The translations under genes and the position numbers were made by a program. A model generated the notes under the pieces. It did not search any database. It had not been told where the DNA came from and saw only the letters and a list, made by a program, of their open reading frames with translations. Of a stretch of 46,843 nucleotides of DNA, positions 39,077-46,843 are shown piece after piece. Source of the DNA: Candidatus Binatia bacterium (GTDB lineage: Bacteria > Desulfobacterota > Binatia > UBA9968 > JAJDTQ01); assembly GCA_022824205.1 (NCBI GenBank), contig JAJEAI010000134.1, positions 1-46,843 on the forward strand, written 5' to 3'. Position 1 is the first letter of the stretch; the number at the start of each line of letters is the position of its first letter.

Positions 39077-39802
39077 TCACGAAGCCGGGCGCCAATCCCG
39101 CAGCACCGCGTCCTGGATTTCCAGTATGCGTCGGATGCCGGTCTGTGCCAGACCGATCAAGCGGCTGAGCTGCTCCACGCTGAAGGGCTGCTTCTCGGCC
39201 GTTCCCTGGACCTCCACGAACCTCCCCGACCCGGTCATCACGAAGTTCATGTCCACCTCGGCACCGTTGTCTTCCGCCGCGTTCAGATCCAGCGCCGCCT
39301 CCCCGTCCACCACCCCGACACTGACCGCGGCCACGCTGTCCTTGAGCAGGCGCTCGGGCACGGTCCTACGGGCCGCCCACCCCGCGAGGGCGCAGGCCAG
39401 GGCCACGTAGGCGCCGGTGATGGAGGCGGTGCGCGTGCCGCCGTCGGCCTGGATGACGTCGCAGTCGAGCCACACCGTTCTCTCGCCCAGACAGTCCATG
39501 TCCGCCACGGAGCGCAGGCTGCGGCCGATCAGGCGCTGGATCTCGTGGGTGCGGCCGCCCACGCGCGACGCCTCCCGCGGAATCCGCACCGGCGACGACG
39601 ACGGCAGCATGCCGTACTCCGCCGTGATCCAGCCCTTGCCGGTCTTGCGCAGGAAGGGCGGCACGCGGTCTTCCAGCGCGGCGGTGCAGATGACCCGGGT
39701 ATCGCCCATCTCGATCAACGCCGAGCCGTCGGCGTGCTTGATGAAACCCGGCGTGATGTTGATCGCGCGGAGCTCCTCCAGTCCGCGTCCGTCCACTCGC
39801 AT
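39077..39802 (-). CDS. rph: Ribonuclease PH
   Basis: This phosphorolytic 3'-5' exoribonuclease trims tRNA 3' ends. The ATG at 39800-39802 gives 241 residues starting MRVDGRGLEELRAINI. The core has GKGWITAEYGMLPSSS, then RVGGRTHEIQRLIGRSLR, with the phosphate-binding arginines, and CDVIQADGGTRTASI. It lies just upstream of the tRNA cluster, some of whose members lack an encoded CCA. Confidence 0.95.
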   Translation of the reverse strand: MRVDGRGLEELRAINITPGFIKHADGSALIEMGDTRVICTAALEDRVPPFLRKTGKGWITAEYGMLPSSSPVRIPREASRVGGRTHEIQRLIGRSLRSVADMDCLGERTVWLDCDVIQADGGTRTASITGAYVALACALAGWAARRTVPERLLKDSVAAVSVGVVDGEAALDLNAAEDNGAEVDMNFVMTGSGRFVEVQGTAEKQPFSVEQLSRLIGLAQTGIRRILEIQDAVLRDWRPAS

Positions 39803-39837
39803 GTCCACGGCAGCCTCCCCTCGGCCCGTTACCCGTC

Positions 39838-41250
39838 CTACAGGTGGAACACCACCGTCTTGAGCTCGGTCATCTCCTCGACGGCGTAACGCGGCCCCTC
39901 CTTGCCGAAGCCCGACTCCTTGAGCCCGCCGTAGGGCATCACGTCGGCGCGCCACTGCGGTCCCCAGTTGATGTGCAGGTTGCCCGACTCCACCTCGCGG
40001 GCGAAGCGCATGGCCCAGTCGACGTTCTGAGTGAATATCCCCGCCGAAAGCCCGAAGACCGTATCGTTGGCCAACTCGATGGCTTCGTCGATGGACTCGA
40101 AGGGCGTCACCGCGACCGCCGGTCCGAAGAGCTCGTCGCGGGAGAGGCGCATGTCGCGGGAAACGTCCGCCACCACGGTGGGCGCGTAGACGGCGCCGTT
40201 ACGGTAGCCGCCCGCCAGCACCCGGGCGCCCTCGCCCACGGCCTCGTTGACCCATTCCTCCACCCGGACGGCTTCGGATTCCTTGATCATGGGACCGACT
40301 TGGGTAGCCGTATCGAGCTGGCTGCCCACGGCCAGCGCTTCGACCTTGGGCGCCAGCACGCCGAGGAAGTCGCCGTAGACGCGACGGTCGGTGAGCACGC
40401 GCTGGGTGGAGATGCACACCTGGCCGGCGTTGGCGTAACCCGTCGAGGCCACGGCCGCGGCCACCTTGTCCAGGTCCGCGTCCGGCATCACGATGAGCGG
40501 GCAGTTGGAGCCCAACTCCATGGTGACCTTCTTGATGCCCGCCATGCGGCAAATGTTCTCGCCCACCTCGCGGCTGCCGGTGAACGTGATCTTGCGCACA
40601 CGCGGGTCCGCCACCAGCGGATCGCCGATCTCCCCACCGGAGCCGGTGAGACACTGGACGCCCTCGGGCGGCAATCCCGCCTCGATCAGGATCTCCGTCA
40701 GCTTGAGCCCCGACAGCGGCGTGTCCGAGGCCGGCTTGATGATGACCGCATTGCCCCCGGCGATGGCCGGACCCACCTTGTGGCACAAGAGGTTGAGCGG
40801 AAAGTTGAAGGGGCCGATGGCCACCACCACGCCGCACGGGACGCGCAGCGTGAACGCCAGCTTGCCCGCGCCCGCGGGGTCCGCGTCCAGCGGCACGGTC
40901 TCGCCGTGAATCCGCTTGGCCTCCTCGGCCGAGGCCGTCATGGTCTCCACCGCCCGGCGCACCTCTCCCTTGCCTTCCGCCAGGATCTTGCCCTCCTCCG
41001 CGGAAATGAGCGTGCCCAACTCGTCCACCCGCTCCGCCATCAGGGCCGCCGCCCGTGTGAGCACCTTCCAGCGCTCGTGCGCGGTCATGCGCGCCATGAC
41101 GGCGGCGCCGCGCTCGGCGAAGGCCAGCGCGCGGTCCACGTCGTCGCGTCCGGCCTTGGGCACGCTGTCGAGAACGGAATCATCGTACGGGTTGCCGACC
41201 TCCTGCATCCTGGGGCGATCGACCCACTCTCCGGCCAGAAACATCTTCAT
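39838..41250 (-). CDS. NAD(P)-dependent aldehyde dehydrogenase family protein
   Basis: This 470-residue member of the ALDH superfamily oxidises an aldehyde to the carboxylic acid. Catalytic Cys279 lies in NAGQVCISTQR, general-base Glu245 in MELGSNC and the oxyanion Asn149 in GPFNFPLN. The cofactor-binding TFTGSREVGENI is near residue 223. The start at 41248-41250 has AAGGAG 8 nt upstream. The LHINWGPQWRADVMPYGGLK stretch recalls lactaldehyde or non-phosphorylating glyceraldehyde-3-phosphate dehydrogenase-like groups; the substrate cannot be decided. The stop lies 35 nt before rph. Confidence 0.88.
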   Translation of the reverse strand: MKMFLAGEWVDRPRMQEVGNPYDDSVLDSVPKAGRDDVDRALAFAERGAAVMARMTAHERWKVLTRAAALMAERVDELGTLISAEEGKILAEGKGEVRRAVETMTASAEEAKRIHGETVPLDADPAGAGKLAFTLRVPCGVVVAIGPFNFPLNLLCHKVGPAIAGGNAVIIKPASDTPLSGLKLTEILIEAGLPPEGVQCLTGSGGEIGDPLVADPRVRKITFTGSREVGENICRMAGIKKVTMELGSNCPLIVMPDADLDKVAAAVASTGYANAGQVCISTQRVLTDRRVYGDFLGVLAPKVEALAVGSQLDTATQVGPMIKESEAVRVEEWVNEAVGEGARVLAGGYRNGAVYAPTVVADVSRDMRLSRDELFGPAVAVTPFESIDEAIELANDTVFGLSAGIFTQNVDWAMRFAREVESGNLHINWGPQWRADVMPYGGLKESGFGKEGPRYAVEEMTELKTVVFHL

Positions 41251-41282
41251 CAGCGTGACTCCTTCAATCCTCTGAACCTGCG

Positions 41283-42350
41283 TCATACAAGACCGCGGAT
41301 GGGCTCCAGGACCGTTTCGGACATTCCCTCCACCATGGCCGAGAGCCGCGGCCGCCCCAGCGGCGCCACCGCGGCCACGGCCGCTTGCTGCCGCGTGCGC
41401 ATTTCCCGGATCGCGAAGGCCAACGAACCGAGGCGGTCGAACAACTCGGCGGCCCGGTCCACGTCGGCCGGGGAGGTCGCCTCCCGGTCCTTGTCGAGCG
41501 CCTCGCGCAGCCAACGGGCGTCGTCCGGTGTCGCGTTCTCCAGGGCATGGACCGCGAGGACGCTGCGCTTGCCCTCGGCGATGTCGCCGCCGCGCTCGCT
41601 CCGGCCCTTGTCGCCGTAGAGGTCCAGCACGTCGTCCTGCACCTGGAACAGGATGCCGAGCTGGCGTGCCGCCTCCGTCAGGCCCTTGACGACCCGGCCT
41701 TCCCGACCCAGCAACTCGGCGGCGCCGGCCATGGCCAGGACGAACAGGCGCGCGGTCTTCGCTTCGACCATGGCGAAGTACCGGTCCATGGACGGACGCG
41801 GATCGGCGCGCAACGCGAACTCCCGCTCCTGCCCGTCGATGACCTTCAGCGTCTCGATCAGCAGCCTGCGCGCCAAGGCCTCCCGCAACTCGCCGCTCAC
41901 CGGCGCGCGCTGCGCCAGAAGCACCGCCAGATAGAACATGGCGTCGCCGAGGTCGATGGCGCGCGGCACGCCGAAGCGCCGCCACACCGTCTCCCGCCCC
42001 CTGCGCGTCTCGTCCCCGTCCTGAACGTCGTCATGCACCAGCGTCGCGTTGTGCACCATCTCGCAGGCCGCGCCCATGGCGAGCGCCTTGGCGGGATCCT
42101 CTTCCAGACAGTCGGCCACCAGCAGCGGCAGCAACGCGCGCAGCCGCTTCCCGCCCGTGTCGAAATGATAGCGGCACATCTCCTCCAGCCCCGAACCGGT
42201 CAGGCCGGCCTCGCGAACGACGTCCTCCAGAAGCACGAGCACCTCCGGAAGATAGCGCCGCCGCAAGCGCTCGAAGTGCTCCGCGAACGTCCGCTTCGCC
42301 GCCGCCCGGCCGGGGTTTGCCGCGTCCGCCTGCCGGTCATCCCGTGTCAT
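41283..42350 (-). CDS. Polyprenyl (isoprenyl) diphosphate synthase
   Basis: This trans-prenyltransferase condenses isopentenyl diphosphate onto an allylic diphosphate. The ATG at 42348-42350 with AAGGA upstream gives 355 residues. The first aspartate-rich motif is DDVQD (residues 107-111), the second DDVLD (239-243), and the GGKRLRALLPLL substrate site is near residue 67. Small residues (Ala, Thr) precede the first motif, which in the family allows medium or long chains. Exact chain length is unknown. It lies 32 nt upstream of the aldehyde dehydrogenase. Confidence 0.87.
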   Translation of the reverse strand: MTRDDRQADAANPGRAAAKRTFAEHFERLRRRYLPEVLVLLEDVVREAGLTGSGLEEMCRYHFDTGGKRLRALLPLLVADCLEEDPAKALAMGAACEMVHNATLVHDDVQDGDETRRGRETVWRRFGVPRAIDLGDAMFYLAVLLAQRAPVSGELREALARRLLIETLKVIDGQEREFALRADPRPSMDRYFAMVEAKTARLFVLAMAGAAELLGREGRVVKGLTEAARQLGILFQVQDDVLDLYGDKGRSERGGDIAEGKRSVLAVHALENATPDDARWLREALDKDREATSPADVDRAAELFDRLGSLAFAIREMRTRQQAAVAAVAPLGRPRLSAMVEGMSETVLEPIRGLV

Positions 42351-42477
42351 GCCCGTCCTTCCTCCCGCCACGCACCGCAATCGACCCGCTCCCATGGCTC
42401 GCGGCGTATCCCGATGTTTCGGAAGAGTGCCGCCACCTTCCCCCGAACGAGGGCTTCGGGGATATGGAAACCCGGCC

Positions 42478-42681
42478 TCAGCGGAGCTTCATGCCGAAGG
42501 CCACCGGCCCCTTGTCGCCCGACCGGGTCTGGAACTGCACGCTGTCGCCTTCACTGAAATCCTCGAACTGGACCCGTGGAGCGCTGCTGCCACGATGAAA
42601 GAAGACATCGTCGCCGCCGTCGTCCGGTTCGATAAAACCGAATCCCTTGTCCCTGAGGATCTTCTTGATGGTTCCCGTCAC
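42478..42681 (-). CDS. Cold-shock domain protein
   Basis: This 67-residue single cold-shock domain carries RNP1 (KGFGFI, residues 12-17) and RNP2 (DVFFH, about 25-29), the aromatic single-strand RNA-binding surface. The start is a GTG (42679-42681) behind a GGAG element. It probably acts as an RNA chaperone. The C-terminal half (FEDFSEGDSVQFQTRSGDKG) is typical of CspA-like proteins. The 127 nt downstream before the prenyl synthase hold no gene or clear terminator. Confidence 0.92.
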   Translation of the reverse strand: MTGTIKKILRDKGFGFIEPDDGGDDVFFHRGSSAPRVQFEDFSEGDSVQFQTRSGDKGPVAFGMKLR

Positions 42682-42744
42682 TGCGCCTGCTCCGTTCCGG
42701 CCGAACCTGCTTTGCCTGGAAGCAGGGACAGGCTGGATTCAGAC

Positions 42745-43034
42745 TGTGTCGAAACTCTGCTCAAACCGAGAAACAGCACCGCCACCCGAAACGTCATTCC
42801 CGCGGAAGCGGGAATCCAGGGGTAAGGGGTGTGGCGACCTCATTGCCAGGCCCCACCCCGCCTGGATTCCCGCTTCCGCGGGAATGACTCGTCGGGGCAC
42901 AGCGGGATTCCGTGACGACCAGGAATCATTGAACAAGATTCTGTTTTCATATCGATGACGTTTCGGGCGGCGGTGCCACTTCGTAGTCGAGCGGAGTCTT
43001 GACACAGCCTCGATCCAGAGTCTTGACACAGCCT
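42745..43034. repeat. MITE-like imperfect inverted repeat
   Basis: A left arm (42745-42797) and a right arm (42955-43006, reverse orientation) match over about 53 bases with roughly 75-80% identity and one indel. The inner 20 bases next to CGAAACGTCAT are almost identical. The outer end TCTTGACACAGCCT of the right arm is duplicated in tandem 24 nt further out (43017-43034). No credible protein is encoded. The spacer (42682-43218, about 540 bp) holds otherwise only short repeats before lipB. Confidence 0.7.
42794..42887. repeat. Pair of inverted 27-bp REP-like elements
   Basis: Copies at 42794-42820 and 42861-42887 are perfect reverse complements. Each contains its own hairpin ATTCCCGC / GCGGGAAT with a 4-nt loop. 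This ATTCCC...GGGAAT design resembles repeats known from Neisseria (dRS3) and many other proteobacteria. The pair is inserted next to the left arm of the larger inverted repeat. Confidence 0.88.
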
Positions 43035-43102
43035 GGATTCATAATGCGGCGCCGGCCGTGAGTCAACAACGCGCGCCACGCCACGGCGGCGCGAAAACGT
43101 TC

Positions 43103-43156
43103 CCACGGCGTGTTCGATTCGGGAAGCGCTCCACCGCGTGTTCGATTCCGGAACCG
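43103..43156 (+). repeat. Two-copy 28-bp tandem repeat upstream of lipB
   Basis: Units beginning at 43103 and 43131 share a CGTGTTCGATTC core with flanking matches; 26-base stretches differ at only a few positions. They lie 63-116 bp upstream of the lipB start, where a regulator could bind, but no known operator is recognised. Confidence 0.55.
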
Positions 43157-43218
43157 ATGTGCTATGGGTGAGGGAGCGGCGCGGGCGTAGAACGCGGCCC
43201 GCCGGCCGACCCCGGAAA

Positions 43219-43953
43219 ATGGCCAAATCGCTCCATGTCGTAGACCTGCGGCGTCTCGAATACCAGGCGGCGCTGGCAGTTCAACACCAGATACTCGAAC
43301 GCAGGATCCGCGCGGACGCGGACGACTGCCTGATCCTGGTGGAGCATCCGCATGTCTTCACCACCGGCAGGCGCGACGCGAGCGCGCACGTCCTGGATGC
43401 CGGCGAGGTGCCCGTGCTCGCCACGAGCCGCGGCGGCGACGTCACGTACCACGGGCCGGGACAGCTCGTCGTCTATCCCATCATCGATATCGAGTCCAAG
43501 CTGCGCCGCGCCGTGCATCGCTACCTGGCCGGACTCGAGCAGGCGATCATCGACACCCTGGCGTCCTGCGACCTCGACGCCACGCGGCGCCCGCCGTGGA
43601 CCGGCGTGTGGATCGACACGCGCAAGATCTGCGCCATCGGCATCGCCGTCAGACGGGGCGTCACCTATCACGGCGCCGCCCTCAACGTGGCGCCGGACCT
43701 GGACTACTTCCGCAGGATCGTCCCTTGCGGGCTGGCATGGGCCGAGGCCACCTCCATCGAGCGGGAAACGCACGCGGCCGTCTCCATGGATGAAGTCAAG
43801 TCCCTGGTGGTGCGGAGCTTCTGCGGGGTCTTCGGGTATGACGAGGTCGTTCGGGACAGGATACCGGACGGGGACGGGCCGGACGGGGAGACCGGCCCGC
43901 ACAAGGCGCCGGGCACGGATGCCGCGGCTACTTCTGAAACCAGTCGGCGTTGA
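43219..43953 (+). CDS. lipB: Octanoyl-[acyl-carrier-protein]:protein octanoyltransferase
   Basis: LipB moves octanoyl from acyl carrier protein onto lipoyl domains, the first step of lipoate assembly. The ATG at 43219-43221 gives 244 residues beginning [16 protein letters not shown]. It has [18 protein letters not shown] (from residue 71) and both catalytic residues, Lys136 in TRKICAIG and Cys170 in IVPCGLA. LipA is not in the window. A hydrophilic tail of about 25 residues overlaps the end of the convergent ferredoxin gene by 26 nt. Confidence 0.94.
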   Translation: MAKSLHVVDLRRLEYQAALAVQHQILERRIRADADDCLILVEHPHVFTTGRRDASAHVLDAGEVPVLATSRGGDVTYHGPGQLVVYPIIDIESKLRRAVHRYLAGLEQAIIDTLASCDLDATRRPPWTGVWIDTRKICAIGIAVRRGVTYHGAALNVAPDLDYFRRIVPCGLAWAEATSIERETHAAVSMDEVKSLVVRSFCGVFGYDEVVRDRIPDGDGPDGETGPHKAPGTDAAATSETSRR

Positions 43954-44191
43954 TCCGAGTGTACTCCTCCCACTTTTCCGGGAGCGCCGCCTCCTCGAAG
44001 ATCGCCTCCACCGGGCACACCGGCTCGCAGGCGCCGCAGTCGATGCACTCCTCCGGATCGATGTAGAGCATGTTCTCTTTCTCGAATGTCTCGGGGTCGT
44101 TCTTGGTCGGGTGGATGCAATCGACAGGACAGACATCGACGCAAGCCGTGTCCTTGACGTCGACACAGGGCTCTGCAATCACGTAGGTCAT
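43928..44191 (-). CDS. fdxA: 7Fe-type ferredoxin ([3Fe-4S][4Fe-4S])
   Basis: This small electron carrier of 87 residues begins [20 protein letters not shown]. Cysteines at 9, 17, 21 and 25, and at 49, 52, 55 and 59, follow the Azotobacter FdI pattern, with no Cys in the middle position of the first motif, so one 3Fe-4S and one 4Fe-4S cluster are expected. An AGGAGG sits 6 nt before the ATG. The 169-nt gap back to lpd shows no gene. Its redox partner is unknown. Confidence 0.92.
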   Translation of the reverse strand: MTYVIAEPCVDVKDTACVDVCPVDCIHPTKNDPETFEKENMLYIDPEECIDCGACEPVCPVEAIFEEAALPEKWEEYTRINADWFQK

Positions 44192-44360
44192 TCAGTTCCT
44201 CCTGGGAATTTAGGCCCCGGCCTCATCCAACCCCCAGGACCGGTATGCGCGAGACAACGGCATTTCGCTATGGCGTTTCGCGACGGTCTTCCGGTCCCTT
44301 GCGGCGGCCGCAAAAACAGGCGGGCTCTACGATTTTCGGTAACAAATCGCCTTTTTCAAG

Positions 44361-45827
44361 TCAAGCGCGAGGCGCTGACGAGGCGGTCCGCGGGGCGGTT
44401 GTCCGGGCGTTTCGGGGGCGCTTGCGCGGCGCCGTGTGGGTGGCGGTGCCGTAGAACGCTTCGGCGCACTCGACCAGCGTCTCCGAAAGCGTGGGATGGG
44501 GGTGCACCGACTCCGCCAGGTCCTTGGCGGTGGCCCCCAACTCGACGGCGAGCACGCCTTCGCCGATCAGTTCGCCGGCAACGGCGCCGGTGATGCCCAC
44601 GCCGAGGATGCGTTCCGTCTCGGGTTCGAGCACCAGCTTGGTGAGGCCCTCCGGACGGTCCAGGGTCAGCGCCCGCCCGGAAGCGCCCCAGGGGAACTTG
44701 ACGACCTCCACGGGAACGTCGTTGGCCTTGGCCTCCTGTTCGGTCAGGCCGCACCAGGCCACCTCCGGTTCGGTGAAGACCACCGCCGGGATGACCACGT
44801 CCGCGATGGTGCTCGACTCGCCGGTGATGACCTCCACCGCCACCCGTGCCTCCTTGGTGGCGCGGTGCGCCAGCAACGCGCCACCGTTGGCGTCGCCGAT
44901 GGCATAGATGGCCGGATCGCCGGTCTGCTGCTCGTCGTTGCACTCGATGAAGCCGTTGGCGCCGATCCTCACCCCGGTGTTCTCGAGGCCCAGGTCCTCG
45001 TAGCTCGGCGTGCGGCCGACGCTGACGAGCACCCGGTCGTAGGTCTCCTCGCGGGTGTTGCCGTTGATCTCCATGGCCACCTTGATCTTCCTGCCGCTGG
45101 TGGCCATGCGCAGCACCTTGGTCTTGAGACGGACCTCCTTGAACACCGACCCGGCCACCTTGGCCACGGGACGCACGAGGTCGGGGTCCACGCCGGACAG
45201 CAGGTGGTCCAGCGCCTCCACCATGACGATCTCGCTGCCCAGCCGAGCATACACCATGCCCAGCTCCATGCCGATGTAGCCTCCGCCCACCACCAGCAGG
45301 CGGCCGGGCACGTCCTCCAGCTCCAGCGCCTCGGTGGAGGTCATGATCCTGCGGTTGCCCAGGTCGAAGGCGGCCGGCATGGCGGGCTTGGAGCCCACCG
45401 CGATGACGGCCTTGTCGTAGTTGATGAACTGCTGTCCTTCGGCGGTCTCCACCCGCAGCGTGCGGGAGTCCTCGAAGTGGCCCCGGCCCTGGAGGCGCTC
45501 GACCCCGCGGTGGGCGCACAGGCTCTCCAGCCCCTGGGCCAGCTTGCCGATGATGGAATCTTTCCACTCGCGCAGCTTGTCGAGCTTGACCTTGGGCTTG
45601 CCGAAGGCCACGCCGCGCTCCGCCGACAGCGCCGCCTCGTCGATGACGTGCGTGGCGTGGAGCAGCGCCTTGGAGGGGATGCAGCCGCGATTGAGGCACA
45701 CGCCGCCCAAGCGCTCGTCCCGTTCCACCAGGAGCACCTTCTTGCCCAGGTCCGCCGCATAGAACGCCGCGGCGTACCCTCCCGGGCCGGCGCCCACGAC
45801 GACGATTTCCGTTTGGATGGGTTCCAC
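44361..45827 (-). CDS. lpdA: Dihydrolipoamide dehydrogenase (E3)
   Basis: This flavoprotein reoxidises dihydrolipoamide on E2 with NAD+. In its 488 residues are GAGPGGYAAA (FAD site), the redox disulfide CLNRGCIPSK (Cys44 and Cys49), GGGYIGMELG (NAD site) and the catalytic His444-Glu449 pair in HPHPTLSE. The C terminus carries about 28 extra Ala/Arg/Thr-rich residues (from THTAPRKRPRNARTTAPR on). The start is GTG (45825-45827) with AGGAG fused to the TAG stop of the E2 gene, indicating coupling. Confidence 0.95.
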   Translation of the reverse strand: MEPIQTEIVVVGAGPGGYAAAFYAADLGKKVLLVERDERLGGVCLNRGCIPSKALLHATHVIDEAALSAERGVAFGKPKVKLDKLREWKDSIIGKLAQGLESLCAHRGVERLQGRGHFEDSRTLRVETAEGQQFINYDKAVIAVGSKPAMPAAFDLGNRRIMTSTEALELEDVPGRLLVVGGGYIGMELGMVYARLGSEIVMVEALDHLLSGVDPDLVRPVAKVAGSVFKEVRLKTKVLRMATSGRKIKVAMEINGNTREETYDRVLVSVGRTPSYEDLGLENTGVRIGANGFIECNDEQQTGDPAIYAIGDANGGALLAHRATKEARVAVEVITGESSTIADVVIPAVVFTEPEVAWCGLTEQEAKANDVPVEVVKFPWGASGRALTLDRPEGLTKLVLEPETERILGVGITGAVAGELIGEGVLAVELGATAKDLAESVHPHPTLSETLVECAEAFYGTATHTAPRKRPRNARTTAPRTASSAPRA

Positions 45828-45834
45828 GGGTCTC

Positions 45835-46843
45835 CTAGTCGGCCTTGACGTCCGCTTCCTCGTATTCTTCCAGGCAGCGCACGATCTCGCGCAGGAAGCG
45901 CGCGCCGTCCGCGCCGTCGATGACGCGGTGGTCGTAGGAGAGCGCCAGCGGCAGCACCAGCCGTGGCGTCACCTTCTTCTCCCGCACCACCGGACGAAGC
46001 ACGCCCCGTCCCATGCCCAACACCGCCACCTGCGGGCTGTTGACGATGGGCGTGAAGTGGGAGCCGCCGATGCTCCCGAGATTCGAGATGGTGAAGGTCG
46101 CGCCCTGCATCTCGTCCGCCGACAGCTTGCGCTGCCGGGTCCGCTCGGCCAGCTCGTCGAGCTCCCGGGACAGCTCCAGCAGGTTCTTCTTGTCCACGTC
46201 GCGGATCACCGGCGCGATGAGTCCCGCCTCGGTGTCCACCGCCACGCCGACGTGGACGTAGTCGCGGGTGACGATCTCCAGCGCCGCGTAGTCGATGCTG
46301 GTCTTGAAGGCAGGATACTTCGCCAGCGCGGACACCGCCGCCTTGATGGCGAAGGAAGTCAGCGTCAGCCGGGCGCCCGCCTTCTCGTAGGCGCGCGCGT
46401 GGTGTTTCCGAAGAGCCATGAGGTCGGTGATGTCGGCGTCGTCGAACTGGGTGACGTGCGGGACCGTGGTCCAGGACTCGGTCATGCGTTGCGCGATGGT
46501 GCGCCGCAACGGCGACATGCGTTCGCGCTTGCTCGGCCCCCACTTGGAGAGGTCCAGGGTCTGCGCAACGTCGGCCAGGGGCGTGGCGGCCGGCGCCGCG
46601 GGCTTGCGCGCCAGTTCCTGAAGCCCCTGGATGTAGGCGCGGACGTCAGCCATGACGATGCGCCCGCCGCGCTGGCTGCCGCGCACGCGAGTGAGATCGA
46701 TGCCCAGCTCCCGCGCGATCTTGCGTATCGTGGGCGAGGCCGGCGGCGGCGCCCCGCTGCTGGAAACATGGACGTATGCCCGCGGCTCGGCCGCCGCCGG
46801 AGCGTCCGCGTCGGCGGCGGGCGCCGGGGCCGGAGCTTCCGCG
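45835..46843 (-). CDS. 2-oxo acid dehydrogenase E2 acyltransferase, 5'-truncated
   Basis: The gene runs off the window, so about 335 C-terminal residues are visible. An Ala/Pro linker is followed by the peripheral-subunit-binding domain (IRKIARELGIDLTRVRGSQR) that holds E1 or E3. The catalytic domain carries the active-site DHRVIDG near the C terminus. The missing N terminus should hold one or more lipoyl domains, the targets of LipB. Position beside lpd suggests pyruvate dehydrogenase E2 (aceF/pdhC), but 2-oxoglutarate or branched-chain E2 is not excluded. Confidence 0.9.
   Translation of the reverse strand, partial: AEAPAPAPAADADAPAAAEPRAYVHVSSSGAPPPASPTIRKIARELGIDLTRVRGSQRGGRIVMADVRAYIQGLQELARKPAAPAATPLADVAQTLDLSKWGPSKRERMSPLRRTIAQRMTESWTTVPHVTQFDDADITDLMALRKHHARAYEKAGARLTLTSFAIKAAVSALAKYPAFKTSIDYAALEIVTRDYVHVGVAVDTEAGLIAPVIRDVDKKNLLELSRELDELAERTRQRKLSADEMQGATFTISNLGSIGGSHFTPIVNSPQVAVLGMGRGVLRPVVREKKVTPRLVLPLALSYDHRVIDGADGARFLREIVRCLEEYEEADVKAD

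Noticed and set aside
42739..43226. Small minus-strand frames coding VIPAEAGIQ and DSRFRGND peptides
   Set aside because: These are translations of the inverted REP-like repeats that recur in many genomes; they are not real genes.
44336..44364. Promoter for the ferredoxin gene (TTGACT, 17 nt, TACCGA)
   Set aside because: The -10 box matches the consensus at too few positions, and the leader would be about 130 nt with no other support.

Overview
The window is a dense, GC-rich bacterial housekeeping region. It carries 54 protein genes that I can support and 12 tRNA genes. Almost everything lies on the minus strand; only lptF, lptG and lipB are on the plus strand. The LptF/LptG lipopolysaccharide exporters point to a Gram-negative (diderm) bacterium. 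The tig-clpP-clpX-lon string and the tufB-type tRNA cluster would fit the former Deltaproteobacteria or a neighbouring phylum, but nothing here fixes the taxon. Both edges look like cut points: the alpha operon stops after rpsM in a homopolymer hairpin, and the dihydrolipoamide acyltransferase gene is missing its 5' end.

Read in the direction of transcription (high to low coordinates), positions 28252 to 101 form one nearly unbroken gene-expression superlocus. A good promoter overlapping the end of rlmB drives tRNA-Thr(TGT), Tyr, Gly, Thr(GGT), tuf, rpmG, tRNA-Trp, secE and nusG. Next come rplK-rplA-rplJ-rplL, rpoB-rpoC, rpsL-rpsG-fusA, the S10 genes (rpsJ to rpsQ) and the spc genes (rplN to rpmJ), then rpsM. 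Three usual members are absent from their normal slots: rpmD between rpsE and rplO, adk between secY and map, and infA between map and rpmJ. There is no tuf after fusA; the only tuf seen is the tufB-type copy. A consensus promoter precedes rpsL, and a canonical intrinsic terminator separates rpsG from fusA.

From 28249 to 31366 lie rlmB and the divergent lptF-lptG pair. From 31373 to 32438 are rpsI and rplM preceded by tRNA-Asp and tRNA-Val, with a strong promoter in front of tRNA-Asp. From 32512 to 38208 is the protein quality-control group lon, clpX, clpP and tig, behind tRNA-Leu. Further upstream are tRNA-Lys, His, Arg and Pro, the last with its own promoter. Then come rph, an aldehyde dehydrogenase, a polyprenyl diphosphate synthase and a cold-shock protein.

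The final 4 kb concerns lipoate-dependent oxidation: lipB on the plus strand, a 7Fe-type ferredoxin, dihydrolipoamide dehydrogenase and the C-terminal part of an E2 acyltransferase. LipB supplies the octanoyl precursor of the lipoyl group carried by such E2 proteins.

I found no undescribed multi-gene system, phage, CRISPR array or complete insertion sequence. The non-routine content is in the spacers. There is a perfect 19-bp palindrome between rplP and rpmC, and a GC-rich palindrome shared by the rplL-rpoB and nusG-rplK spacers. A short tandem array lies after rplL, and a nested MITE-like inverted repeat lies between the cold-shock gene and lipB.
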